Below, piece after piece: positions 23,270 through 35,069 of a stretch of DNA of 64,000 nucleotides. The first letter of the stretch is position 1. Each line of letters opens with the position of its first letter. Source of the DNA: Toxonevra muliebris. Lineage: Eukaryota; Arthropoda; Insecta; Diptera; Pallopteridae. Location of the stretch: the NCBI GenBank assembly GCA_963691655.1, contig OY829329.1, positions 17,622,708 to 17,686,707 on the forward strand, in the 5' to 3' direction. A model generated the notes under the pieces. It worked only from the letters and a program-made list of their open reading frames with translations, did no database searches and had not been told where the DNA came from. The translations under genes and the position numbers were made by a program.

Positions 23270-24427
23270 TATCAATCCTTAGTCAATTTAAAATATTATG
23301 TTTAAAATAGTTGAAACCCTAAATTTACCTTTCCACAAAATTTTTTATAAATTTATTTCTTTTCTAATTATAATCATAACCACATTTTCTCAATTTATTT
23401 ATTTTAAAAATTTATAAAACTCTGCAAAACTCATGCACCTCATTTATGTTACGTATACGTCATGTTGAACATGTACATATAAAATATTATTTTTAAAATA
23501 GTTGAAATTATAAATTTACTTTTCAATAAATTTTTTATAAATTTATTTCTTTTCTAATTATAAATCTCACCCTAATTTATCAATAAATTAATTTTAAAAA
23601 TTTATAAAAATCTGCAAAGCTCATGTACCTCATTTATGTTACGTATACGTCATGTTGAACATGTATATGTAAAATATTATTTTTAAAATAGTTCGAATAA
23701 TAAATTTACTTTTCCAATCAATTTTTTATAAATTTTTTTTTTTTTGTAATTATAAATCTAACCCCAATTTATCAATTAATTTATTTTAAAAATTTAAAAA
23801 AATCTGCAAAACTCATGCACTTCATTTACGTTACGTATACGTCATGTTGAACATGTACATATAAAATATTATTTTTAAAATAGTTGAAATTATAAATTTA
23901 CTTTTCAATAAATTTTTTATAAATTTATTTCTTTTCTAATTATAAATCTCACCCAAATTTATCAATAAATATATTTTTAAAATTTATAAAAATCTGCAAA
24001 ACTCATGCACCTCATTTATGTTACGTGTACGTCATGTTGAACATGTATATGTAAAATATTATTTTTAAAATAGTTCAAATTATAAATTTACTTTTCCAAT
24101 CGATTTTTTATAAATTTATTTCTTCTATAATTATAAATCTAACCCCAATTTATCAATAAATTTATTTTGAAAATTTATAAAAATCTGCAAAACTCATGCA
24201 CCTCATTTATGTTACGTATACGTCATGTTGAACATGTACATATAAAATATTATTTTTAAAATAGTTCAAAATATAAATTTACTTTTCCAATCGATTTTTT
24301 ATAAATTTATTTCTTCTATAATTATAAATCTAACCCCAATTTATCAATAAATTTATTTTGAAAATTTATAAAAATCTGCAAAACTCATGCACCTCATTTA
24401 TGTTACGTATACGTCATGTTGAACATG
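23270..24427. repeat. ~190-bp AT-rich satellite, six copies
   Basis: The marker ACGTATACGT starts at 23451, 23641, 23833, 24023 (one base changed), 24214 and 24404, giving a period of 190-192 bases. Each marker is followed by CATGTTGAACATG, an inverted repeat with a one-base centre. The rest of the unit is very AT-rich and varies by small indels. The first unit is the most diverged and the last two are nearly identical, which suggests growth at the right end. The unit length is close to one nucleosome repeat. Confidence 0.95.
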
Positions 24428-25317
24428 CATGTAGTCATCAGTCAATCAGCACGTGAAGCATATGTCCAACATGAATGTTTCTTGTCCAAACTAAAATTTC
24501 CATTATCAAATTGATTCATTCGTTTTGACGTTTAATTATTTGATTTGTAATTTGCTTTTTAGTTTTTTTTTTTCTTTTTTCTTTGTTATATTTTTATTCA
24601 TGTATTTTTTTTTTTTCTATTTTATTTCTCTACCTACTGTCACATTGTTTCCTTCCTTCCAATAGTGAAATGTTTGAAAGAACCAGCAGCAGAATGATGT
24701 TGACATTTTGTTGTTGTCACAAATACATACATATACATGCATGTGAATAGATAACTTCATAGTTCATACACAGACATTTGCTCACATGATTATAGGATTT
24801 AGTTGACATGGTAAGCATTCATGGTTTACAAATGATTAGAAGGTCAAGTCGTTTGGAAAAAAAAATAACAAAAATTATATGTAGTTGATGGTTAGAAAGG
24901 ATGGTTGAATGAACAAATGGATGGCTGGATGGATAGATGAATGCATGATTCATGTGAATGGTTTCTATTTAATTGGTAACATTAGGAGAGTCCACACAAA
25001 ACAAAAAAACAAAAAAGGAAAACACATTGACAGCATATTGTAAACAAAATAAATACATGGCAAAACCTCAGCAGCAAGCACTGGTAGATGGGAATATAAA
25101 AGATGGGAACATAAAAGATCGAGAATGAATATATTGCGCAAATGTTATCTAATGAATGACTGCGAAATATTTTAATGTAATTAAATATAAAATATATGAA
25201 TACATTCAACCACTTCAAATATATAGAGGCATGCTATATAGCACGAGTTTTTAGATTGATTGAAATGAAATAATTTTATTTTTTCAAATGCAATTTTAAT
25301 TAAATAAGAGCTCTTAA
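24428..25317. other. AT-rich spacer
   Basis: T-runs at 24561-24620 and an ATGG/ATGAATGG-like tetranucleotide patch at 24898-24955. No gene is recognised. Confidence 0.45.
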
Positions 25318-25778
25318 TTCTAACCAAAGCCAGCCTAAAAGTCAAACCAAAAAAATTCAAACCTAAGCTCAGACCAAAACTGAGTCCTAAGCTCTGATCA
25401 AAATTCATACCCCAATTCAAAGCTAAATCGGACCAAAAAAAAGCAACAAAATTCATACCCAAACACAAAGCCAAAGTTGACTAAAAAAAACAAACACCAA
25501 AAATCACGCAAAAACTCAAATCAAAATTCACATCCTAATTCAGACCAAACCTCCGAATCAAATTCACACCCAAGCTCAGAACAAAAAGCAGACCAAAAGC
25601 ATTCAGACAAGCATTCACAACTAATCAGCAAAAAATTCGACCTACACTGAGACTTAATCTCAGACTCACACTTACATTAAAAATGCAAGACTCATATCTA
25701 AAATCAAACCATCATACAGTTCAGAAATCAGATCAAAACTTAGAAAACTAAGACCTAAACACTAAGACTTGTGATACT
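25318..25778. repeat. Degenerate minisatellite of CAGACCAAAATTCA type
   Basis: Loose repeats of 14-22 bases built from AATTCA, CAGACC and AAAA blocks. The same pattern returns at 26236-26370 and 28485-29085. The CCTAA region separates the first two stretches as if it had been inserted. On the minus strand it gives a Phe-Gly-Leu-rich frame, which is an artefact of the repeats. Confidence 0.7.
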
Positions 25779-26235
25779 ATGGACCGGTCGGTCTATGTGA
25801 GGCAATCACCTCTACTTTTAGCCCAACGTAACCCACCTAACCTAACCTAACATAACCTAACCTAACCTAACCTTTTTTTTTTTTTTTTTTTTAACGAGGA
25901 GGAAAGCATAAAAAGCCACCCAGTCAGTGCGTGATTACGTACGGATATTCCTAACCTAACCTAACCTAACCTAACCTAACCTAACCTAACCTAACCTAAC
26001 CTAACTTAACCTAACCTTTTTTTTTTTTTTGTACGTTGGCAGGTGGAAATCTTCATAGATACCGCAGAACTCCAATTCTACTTAACCTAACCTAAACTAA
26101 CCTAAACTAACCTAAACTAACCTAAACTAACCTAAACTAACCTAAACTAACCTAAACTAACCTAAACTAACCTAAACTAACCTAAACTAACCTAAACTAA
26201 CCTAAACTAACCTAAACTAAACTAAACTAATATTA
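25779..26235. repeat. CCTAA/TTAGG arrays separated by poly(A)-tailed segments
   Basis: Three arrays: CCTAA at about 25835-25872, CCTAA at 25951-26017 and CCTAAACTAA at 26083-26225. Between them lie short unique segments (25895-25950 and 26031-26082). Each is preceded on the plus strand by a T-run (about 25873-25892 and 26017-26030), that is, each ends in poly(A) on the minus strand. Both T-runs follow the array at the same phase, directly after ...AACC. The leftmost part (25772-25835) resembles the 3' end of the local SINE and LINE and leads directly into the first array. Confidence 0.85.
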
Positions 26236-26370
26236 AAGTTATTCATTATTCAGACCCAAACTCAAATTAAATTCAGCCCAAAATCGAGCAAAAATTCGAA
26301 GAAAATACAGACCAAACTTTAAACAGAAACTCAGACCAAAAACAAAATCAAACTCAAACCTAGAAATTAA
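26236..26370. repeat. Degenerate CAGACCAAAATTCA-type minisatellite, continued
   Basis: Resumes the pattern of 25318-25778 immediately after the CCTAA region. Confidence 0.6.
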
Positions 26371-28240
26371 AACAATGTAGAAAAAAAATTATTAAAAAAA
26401 TAGAGAAAAATACAACAAAATAAAAAAAACAGTGACAAAAAAATAAAATAAAAGAAAAAATTTTAAAAAACAATAAAAAATAAAAAAAAAACATAATAAA
26501 AAATGAAATAAAAATAAATAAAAAAAAAAGTTTTCGGGCAGATAATTGTTAAAGAAAAAAGAAGAAACCAGACCTGAAATAAGACTGTAAATCGGATCAT
26601 AAGATCGAATCTGGATCTTCGTGGTAAGCAGCAGAATGCTTGAGTTTAAATAGCGGCGATAGACGAAACTTTTTGATTTCGATGAATAAATGAATAAATC
26701 TTGAAATGCCTTTACAAATTCATATCCTTTGCTTATTTCACACTCCACTTAAAATGAAATATTCACAGTTCTTCTTTCGAGTCACTCTTTCAGTTGTAGA
26801 AAAAAGCAAAAATAAATTACTAGAAAATATTAACGATTTTTAGGCGTTTCTCTTTAAAAGCAGCAACAGTCGAATAGAAACAAAAATGCTTTGCATCAGC
26901 ATCAATAAGCAGCAGCAACCAAAAGTAACCAACCATACCAGCAACTACTAACAACAGCCAACAAACAGCATTAACATTGTTGTCGTCATCATCACCACTA
27001 ACATCTAACGCCAACACGAACACTACAGAAAGCACACAGTTGTACAGCACTCAAATGATGAGCTGGGATTGGAAATGGCAACAGCAACGGTGCATACATG
27101 AAATGCAACAAAAACAAATAAAAACGAAAACAACAAAACAGCAATGGAAGCAAAGGAAACAACAACGGTAAAAAAAAAGAAGAAAACAACAAGAACGTGA
27201 ACATGAGCAACAACAATTTTAAGTATGAAAATAAGCAAATATGCAAAATCAGGCTAAAAATTTTCAACACAAAAAGCAAAAGCAATAGCTTCTTCATCTC
27301 AACAGCAGGTTGCAGTTGCTGTGCATTCTCGACTTTCATCTTGTCTTTCTTGGTATTACTAGCTACCTGTGTGTGCTACCTCTATTTTGACCTAACACCT
27401 AAATAACAAACCACAAAGTAAGAGGCAGTTTTAGTTGTGTGTAGCACTTGTACTTTCGTGCATGGACCTCTATGTCTGACCCAAGGGAGCGACTAACCAA
27501 CCAACCAACCAACCAGATAGAAGAACCAAAAATGACTAGAATTTTCTAAGTGCGCCTTCCTTATGATTGCTGTGTGTTGTAGTTGTATTACTTTGACTAT
27601 TGCTGCAAATACTTTGGTTGTTGTTGCAGTTGCAATTGCTGCTTACGTTATTCCTAATACTTTGCTGTTTTGTTTTTCTACTCTTGTAGGTTTTAATGTT
27701 GCGTATTTGCAACTAGTAGTGAATTTTCTGTGCTGCTGCGAAAGCCATTAAAAGTTGTTTTTGTTTTTGCACTTTTACTTTGAACCTTTTTCAAAAAAAA
27801 AAAAAAAATAGAAGAAATTGTTGCTACTAACTACACTTAAATTCTATGCTCAGAATTGAATGATTCAGATTATCTTAAAATAAGAATAATGTATTCTTTA
27901 AATATGAGAGTGTTATCGTGGATCCGGATCAATCCTTGGAGAAGGGGCACTTTTGGGGTTAAATATAGCCTCTTACGTTTTTGTCGTTGTTTATGAATCA
28001 AAGTTTATCGTGCCGTCAGAGAACCGCTAGTAATGCTTTTAGCAATGACTTATAAAAATAATGGCAAAACTAGATTTTTACATAGGGGCACACACGACGT
28101 ATGCTTGACATTTAATTAAATTTTTTATTTAGTTAGCTATTTATTACCAGAAAAAAAGGAGTACTTACTGCCACATTAACCAATCAGTTTGGCTTGAATG
28201 ATTTTAGAGTCTATGGTTTCGAGGTGAAAGGTTCTTTGCA
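26371..28240. other. A-rich tract and CAA/CAG-rich spacer
   Basis: 26370-26530 is nearly all A and T, with a Phe-rich frame on minus that carries no domain. 26890-27240 is rich in CAGCAA and CAACAA. 27495-27520 has a CCAA tetranucleotide run. A-run at 27793-27808. No gene is recognised. Confidence 0.5.
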
Positions 28241-28244
28241 TGTG

Positions 28245-28475
28245 GTAGATTAAAATTGCTCCGTGGTGAAATACTCTCAGAAACAAAAACAAAAAAAGAA
28301 GGGAAATTCTATATACTCTCAACACAATAGAAATCGAGAGAGAGGGAGAGGCCTACTCTATAGAAAAGTATGTGTGTAACTATTGGCTATTAGTGTGCCA
28401 AAGTGAGACAGAGTAGGTGTAGAGAGAAGATAAAGAGAAACTTGCTTTATCGCATAAGTTCATTGAAGGTGAATT
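28245..28475. repeat. Left copy of a ~200-bp direct repeat
   Basis: Begins TTAAAATTGCT(C/T)C.TGGTGAAATACTCTC and contains TATAGAAAAGTA, GTAGAGAGAA and AAGGTGAATT. The same blocks in the same order occur at 29088-29278. The two copies bracket the degenerate minisatellite at 28485-29085. Confidence 0.75.
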
Positions 28476-28484
28476 TAATAAAGT

Positions 28485-29085
28485 TAGATCGAAGCTCAGA
28501 ACCAAATTTATTGCGTCATTGGTTAGAGACAAAATTAGTCTAACATTCAGATCCAAAATTCAGAACATAAATCAAACAAAATTCAGACCAAAAATTAAAA
28601 AAAAAAAACTGAAACATATTTCAGACCTAAAATCAAGCTATCATTGAAACTCAATCACTAACCAAAATTTAGACCAAAATTAAAACCAGAAATCTGGCAA
28701 AAATTCACTAAAAACACGGACTAAATTTTAGAATCAAGTTTCAGATCAAAAACTAACCAGAACTAAATTCCGATTAAGTCAAAACTCAGATTAAGGCGCA
28801 AACATAAACTTAGACCTAAAATCAGATCAACATTCAGAACTAAAAATCATAGACCAATAGAAACCAAAATTCAGACAAAATATTACTACACTCAGGCACT
28901 AACTTACCACAATTCACATCTAAAATCAAGCCAACATTCAGACCCAAACTCACACAAAAATTCAAAAAATGATTCAGACCCATGAGTCAGAATAAAATTT
29001 AAGCCAGAAATCAGGCAACAGGCAAAAACTTCAAACAAACTTCAAGCTTAGTTTTAGACCCAAACACAAATTAAAAATAAGTCCA
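28485..29085. repeat. Degenerate CAGACCAAAATTCA-type minisatellite
   Basis: Third stretch of this repeat type, with phrases such as TTCAGACCAAAAAT and AAATCAAGCC. Strongly diverged units. Confidence 0.7.
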
Positions 29086-29087
29086 AT

Positions 29088-29278
29088 ATTGGTTTAAAAT
29101 TGCTTCATGGTGAAATACTCTCAAAAACAAAAAAACAAAAGTTCTCTCTCTATAGAAAAGTACGTGTATGTGTGTAGTGAGAGGCTATAAGCATTCGAAG
29201 GTGAAAGAGAGTAGGTATAGAGAAAAGGTAGAGAGAAAACTTATTTTGCCGCATGGGTTCGTTCAAGGTGAATTACTA
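29088..29278. repeat. Right copy of the ~200-bp direct repeat
   Basis: Diverged copy of 28245-28475, in direct orientation, shorter by several indels. Confidence 0.75.
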
Positions 29279-30578
29279 GTAAATCGCTCATCTTCTTCCT
29301 TTGTGGTGAAGAGCAGTAGGTTGTCAAAATTATGTTGTTGTTATTGCTGATTTTGATATTCTAATGTGATCGACACAACAACAAAACTCTATTGTTGTAG
29401 CCATGATGAAAATTTGTTGTTTTCACCTTTTATATAAATTCACCTTAGGTTCGTTTTTCTGGTTTCAATCGTGAGTGGTATTAATTGAGAGCTGCTAAAT
29501 TCTAAAGTTAAACAATTGAGATTACAATTAAAACAATTGAGATGATATTCACTGTTCATTATAAACGATAACAATGCGGTAAAATTGTGTATGAAAAATA
29601 AAAGAATTTGAGAGGATTTACAACAAATGAGAGATACAAGATATTACGAAACTGTGAATACGTTAAATATACCAATATAATTGTTATTCTTCTGATTCTT
29701 TAGCATCCTTTTCTGTTTACTCAAAAGGAAGAGGCCTACAGTTTTATGTCAAATTTGGATAGCGAAATACAGTAACAAGTTTTTTTCAGGCAATTTTCTT
29801 TCTTGGTTATATGCCATTACCAACCAAGATGTAGTGTAATGTGTGGAGATATTTTTATTTTCTATATTCTATTTTTTCGGTAAGTAGAAACCATTTACGA
29901 AACTGTATTTTTTTCATATTCCTAACTTAATATACACAGAGAGACGTCCGCAAAGCTTATCCAATGAACGTAAACAGAAGAAATTGACTTCTAACTAATA
30001 GTGTAATAATAGTCAGATTCTGCATCCTATGGTTCAGAGAGATGTTGATATTTTAGAAAAACAAAACAACGAAACATATAATTGCTAGATTAGCTAAGTT
30101 TTCTAGACCCCATAGATTTCTATAAATATTTTAAAAATGAGCAACTGCTGAATTCATGTCAAGGAACTTCGAAATTTTCCAGGAAATTTATTCGTTTAAA
30201 CTTTCTCTTTCTCTTCTTTGTCACTATAGTAAAATGGTGTCATTTAGCACTAACAAAATATACACGAAGCTGTACAATATTACTAACTCTCTCGCTCTCT
30301 ATTCTTACTTGTATTCTCTTTTGATCCATTTAACCTTCGCTTCAGTTAAACAACAAATACAAAATCACTGAATTTCAGCTTTTTTTTATTTATTTTTTCA
30401 ATACATTTTTGATAACTTCACTCTCGCACGACATTTACAAAAAAAAAAACAGAACTTAATAAGAAAATTTAAGCAAATGAGAGTAAATATAGTTAAAAAG
30501 AGAGAGAAGCTCTCTCTCATGTACTCTATGGCCTTAAAAAAAGTTCTGTTATCTTAATGATAGCTCATTTATACCAAT
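29279..30578. other. No feature seen
   Basis: AT-rich sequence without recognisable coding blocks. A small AGAGAGAAGCTCTCTCTC palindrome is at about 30500-30520. Confidence 0.4.
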
Positions 30579-30718
30579 AAGAGCATTAAATGACACTGAG
30601 TAGGCCGACGTCGACGTCTCTGCTTTTATTGCACTCGTCTGATTCTACTACGAATGGTCATATGGAAAAAAAATTCGACTTCAACGTCGGCTCTCTCCGT
30701 ATCTGCTCATATGATTTG
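30579..30718. mobile_element. Foldback element, copy B
   Basis: Arms CACTGAGTAGGCCGACG (30595-30611) and CGTCGGCTCTCTC (30686-30698) with a core containing CTCTGCTT.TATTG and CATATGGAAAAAAAATTCGAC. Collinear with the reverse complement of copy C at 50003-50121 and with copy A at 12330-12462. Confidence 0.72.
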
Positions 30719-33046
30719 ATTTACATCTGCAGCGATTGAGCAAAAAGAACGAAATGTCATTTGGATTGCATTTTGTCTATCATATTTTATTTTTCTGCTC
30801 TCTCAGTTTAACATGTTGACATTTCACAGAAGAGACCAGTGCCGTTTGTATTTATTTAACGAAGGCTTTGTGAACAGTAAACGGCCGTTAAAAACTAGCA
30901 GATCGATATTCTATTTCGACAGCTGTTGTAAAAATTCTGAAACATAATATTTTAAGTAATCCTATCATAAGAGAGAAAAATCTGAATGTAAAATGTTCCA
31001 ATTTTACCAAAAGATAAGCAAACCTATTAATTGCAATTAATCTATTAGGGTTTCGTTTGTTTTATTTATTATGTAAATAATTGAGATTTATTTTAGATTT
31101 ATACTTATTTTAAAACTATTTAACAATTTAAGAATTTATTGGCATTCATAATTATGTTTTTTTTTCTTTGCCATTTCTTGCGTAGTTATTGTTATGAAAA
31201 TACAAAAGGAAAACTTTTTCTTTTCTTTTTTATTTTTGTACTTGCATAAAATAAATTTATTTTAAGCTGAAGTAAATTTTGTGAACAATGCCATAAATCT
31301 CGTATCAATATTTGGTCAACACACAATGCACAAAATGAGAAATTACAAAAAAAAAAAAAAAAAATAATAGACAAAACAGAGATGCCAACTTTTCAAAATA
31401 AAAACCCACCTTTTGTTCGATGCAACTAAAATGCCTCACTATCAGAAAATTAATTGTTATAAATTTCCGATAAATTATATCCAGAATTAAAACTGTAATG
31501 AACAGAAATGAACAAAGTCAACTGCCTCTGAAACTTAGGAGTATTCCACATACTTTACCCTCAGTAATAGTAAACGATAATTCTGGTTGTTAGGCCTGAA
31601 GGAAGCTGGGTATATCAACTCTTTTAAATAAAACCTCACAAAATAAAAAGCAAATCCCACTAAAAAAACCGCTAAACCTCTGAGTGATTTTTTCGCCTAT
31701 TTTTTTTTTTATTTCAGAACACACCAAATTTAGTGAGAAAAACCAGCAAGTGGGCAACACTGATACATTTAGTCGAAGCTCTCACCACCAACGCGCTCTC
31801 ACTCTCTTTGTCCATCGTTCTCCTATACGATTCCCAAACACCGCGTTCTCTCACTTTACCTCTCTCCCTCTCTCTTGTACACTACACTTAATAATATTAG
31901 AAGATGAAGAAAAACTTTTGCATCATTAAAAATGTTGAAGTCGATTTAATAAATGTGCATGCCAAAGTATACAAAAGCAGCACAGCAAACAGCAGCAATG
32001 AAAATGCCAGCAGCAGAATCAACAACAGCAGCAGCAGCACAATAGAGCGGAATTTTGGTTGGTATATGTTGAAAATGTATGCCAGGGTATGTATATATCC
32101 TGATAGTTATAAAAGTGTATATCCTTCCAGAAGGAAAAGGATATACAAACAATATTATGAAAGTTTGACCAGCATATACTAAGTTGAGAAGGCGTCATCA
32201 TCGTCATATCACAAACGCCATAGCCAACGGAATCGCTAACGCCATCACCAACTTCATCGTCCGTCCATCGCCATCGCCATCACTAAACTCAAACGGCATC
32301 GTCATAACCAACGCTCGGTAGAGGTAGCACTCATACATTATGTTTATATTTGAGAGAGAAATAGCCTAAAGGATATTACCAATATACCAACACTTAGAAA
32401 AGTACACACACATGTACACACACGTATTTCATACACATCACAGCCTGTACTGTTATATGCATGGTACTAGACTCATAAAACTAATACTACACATCGTTTT
32501 TGGTTGCAGTAGTTATGTAGGTATGTATATACTTACAACTACTACAACAACTAGCAAGAGCCTAGAACAACAATACCGCACATGAAAAATTCCCCTGAAA
32601 GCAATTTACAAAAGTTTTTCCATCAAAAATCCGCTGTCAGGATAAATATCCTTAAAAATAGCCATTGTTGGCTGCCTGACTGCTTGCTTGCCTGCTGCCT
32701 CACAAAATGCTTGTTGTTTGGAACAGCTCAACACACATACAGTTAGACTAAAGCAATAAGGCGAGCAGTAAGTGCTAAAGTAGCAGCAGCCAGTCAGTCA
32801 GCCAGCCAGGCATCCAGCGAGCAAGTGCTGTTGGAGCAACAACAACAACAACCACCAACACCAGCAGCAACAGCAACAACGCAAAAATATGATTTATGAA
32901 TTTAAGCAAAATGTTGAATGGGAAGAATTGTTTGCTTCTTCAAATTATGCTTTATTTTGTTGTTGTTGGTTTTTTTTTATTTCTACTTTATTCTCTCTAC
33001 GTTAACAAGTATTTGTATGAGTGAATGTCTATGCGTAGATACCCAG
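30719..33046. other. AT-rich spacer with CAG and GCCATC repeats
   Basis: A-run 31347-31364. CAGCAG-rich 31975-32042. Imperfect CGCCATC/CGTCATC hexamer repeats 32188-32310. CAACAACAAC near 32838. No gene is recognised. Confidence 0.45.
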
Positions 33047-33250
33047 CGGTAAATTGAAGCACTAGAATAGCGCTAAACAAGTGCTTAACTGCAAGCACTT
33101 AAGAGCTCTAAAAGCACATATTGTTCCATATTAATTTTAAGATTGTATGTCGCAGGAGACTAGCGCTTGTTTAGCGCAATACTTTCAGCTCTAAACAAGT
33201 GCAACAATAAGCGCCACTTCCGCTTGTTCATTCGCTGCTTCGTGCTTACT
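33047..33250. promoter_or_regulatory. Cluster of CAAGTGC / GCGCTTGT motifs (possible binding-site cluster)
   Basis: Within 200 bases the motif occurs many times in both orientations. GCGCTAAACAAGTGC at 33071-33085 is almost the complement of GCGCTTGTTTAGCGC at 33163-33177. Further CAAGCAC, CAAGTGC, CGCTTGTTC and GTGCTTAC sites follow. More of the same (TGCACTTGCAAGCACTTTTAAAGCGC, GAAGCACTTG) lies at 34340-34390, beyond the mariner relic. CAAGTG cores are bound by NK-2-class homeodomain and bHLH proteins in flies. Whether any protein binds here is unknown, and a decayed foldback element is an equal alternative. Confidence 0.35.
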
Positions 33251-33374
33251 TTAGTTGCGAAAGAGAGTAGAGAGAAGAAAAATATCTAGTATCAATGCAT
33301 GCATTCTTTTATTTTTTATTGCGGCGTCATGTTATTTTATTCTTTTTATTTGCTTCTTTTTTTTTTTTTTTGGT

Positions 33375-34200
33375 TTTTTGTCATATAAAACGAATTTTCG
33401 GTTTTTCCATCAATGTTTGAACAACAATTTTCTTTAATAAAAATCAATTTTAATCAAGTACATATTGGCCATTATTATCTATGATTTTTTGCTATTTTTC
33501 CGGTAGCTTCATAATTCCATTGGTGTAAAACTTCTGTGTTTTATCATTGAAAAACTTGGCCAAGTGATTTTCGGCGTCTCTTCGGTCGGTCAATTTTTTC
33601 CTATCAAGAGTGTTTTGCCGAGACCGAAACAGATGGTAGTCAGACGGTGCATTGTTCGGGCAATACGTTGGCTGCATCAAAACTTCCCAGCCAAGCACAG
33701 TAAATTTTTGGCGTGTCATCAAAGATGTGTGTGGCCTGGCATTATCATGGTGGAAGACAACACCTTTTCTGTCGACCAATTCTAGTCGCTTTTTCTTGAT
33801 TGTTTCGTTCAAACGGTCAAATTGTGAGCAGTAGTGATCAGAATTGACTGTTTGGTTAGGTTGTAGCAGCTCGTAATAGATAATTCCCTTCCAATGCCAC
33901 CAAACACTCAACATAACCTTGTTTGCCGTCAATCCAGGCTTTGAAGTCATTTGTGGAGGATCGCCGGCCTTGGATCATTATTTTTTTCATTTAATGTTCT
34001 CGTACTTAATCCATTTTTCATCGTTCGTAATGACTTGTTTCAAAAGCTGTTCGATTTCGTTGCGTTTTAGCAGCGTTTCACTGATGGTAATTCGGTCAAT
34101 CGAATTTCTTTGTGTTAATTCATGTGGCACCTAAACATCGAGATTTTTTGAGTAGCCAGCCTTTTCATGAAATGAAATCCCACAATCGCTTTACTTGCCT
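33375..34200 (-). pseudogene. 5'-truncated mariner relic (mellifera type)
   Basis: The minus strand runs from KAGYSKNLDV near 34170 through VPHELTQRNSIDRI, a first catalytic block NDEKWIKYENIK near 34020, GIIYYELLQPNQTV near 33875, HHDNARPHTSLMT near 33735, a decayed NNAPSDYHLF near 33645 and a stop near 33492. It is close to the copy at 8635-9863 but independently damaged (stop before VPHEL, frameshift near 34000, and the SPDI motif changed to CPNN). Sequence like the 3' terminal repeat (TTTTATATGAC on minus) is at about 33380-33395. The 5' end and its repeat are missing. Confidence 0.85.
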
Positions 34201-35069
34201 GTTGCGTGAAAACAAACTCGCTTCGTTTCTCGCTCAGTCAATCGTTTGTAGCGTCTCGCTGAACGATGCTCGTTTTTATTACTCGATAGAAAACTTCATT
34301 TGCTGTTCGCATGGTTGCTTTGCAATTTCCGGTTGAAATGGTGCACTTGCAAGCACTTTTAAAGCGCTTTATTTTGAAGCACTTGTCTTAAAAACCGCTG
34401 AGTATCATTTTGTTGTGTGTGTGTTAGTGTTGAAAACTTGAATGTTTCTAGTTTTAATAGTGGCAGAGTGGAGCACCTCATTTCTTTTCTCTAAACTTTT
34501 TTTTTCTGCTTACATTTTTGGTGCTTGTTTGAAGTAAATCACTTTATTTTAAATTGAGCATGTAACAAGCGAAATATAATGTGAAACAGCCGCCGCCGCC
34601 GCCGATATGCTGGCGAGAATGTGTGCAAAAAACGCAAAATGCATACGGCTTTAAAGAAATTTAAATTGCAATAAGTTTTCTTTAACCGAGTAGAATCATG
34701 AAGGAGATCGATATTCATAATGCCACCCAAGATGGTATAGCATAGTCGCTGGACGAACCAAATTGTCTGCTATATTGGTATAGTTAGTAAATTTTAGAAT
34801 ATTCCATATTGGGTTTAGAATTTGGTTTGAGAAATGAATCGCCCATTTTGATCTCTGAGTAATATTTGCAACCTGTTTCACTTTTCACGTCCGATTTCCG
34901 CCGAAATTGCTTTATAAAAATTTTCATAGAGGTCCTCACTGAGATATGAAAACATAGTATCAATGGCTTAAGTGAGAGCCAGGCTCGAGGCACTTTATTG
35001 CACATAAGGTCGCTAATAATTTCGTTCAATGGATTATGAGCTTTCTATTCATCATGGAATATTACTTAT
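34201..35069. other. Spacer with continuation of the CAAGCAC motif cluster
   Basis: 34340-34390 resumes the motif cluster of 33047-33250. A GCC trinucleotide run lies at 34590-34605. The remainder shows no recognised coding block, although 34690-35040 could be further decayed retroelement. Confidence 0.35.

Noticed and set aside
23270..24427. CRISPR array
   Set aside because: Units are ~190 bp, the whole unit is repeated without unique spacers, and the genome is eukaryotic.
25835..26225. Reading the CCTAA arrays as a true telomere
   Set aside because: The arrays are internal, short and broken by poly(A)-tailed inserts, and flies are not known to use TTAGG telomeres. A retroelement tail origin is more economical.
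26392..26748. Phe-rich membrane-like frame on the minus strand (118 codons)
   Set aside because: It comes from a nearly pure A/T stretch. No start context, domain or neighbouring gene supports it.
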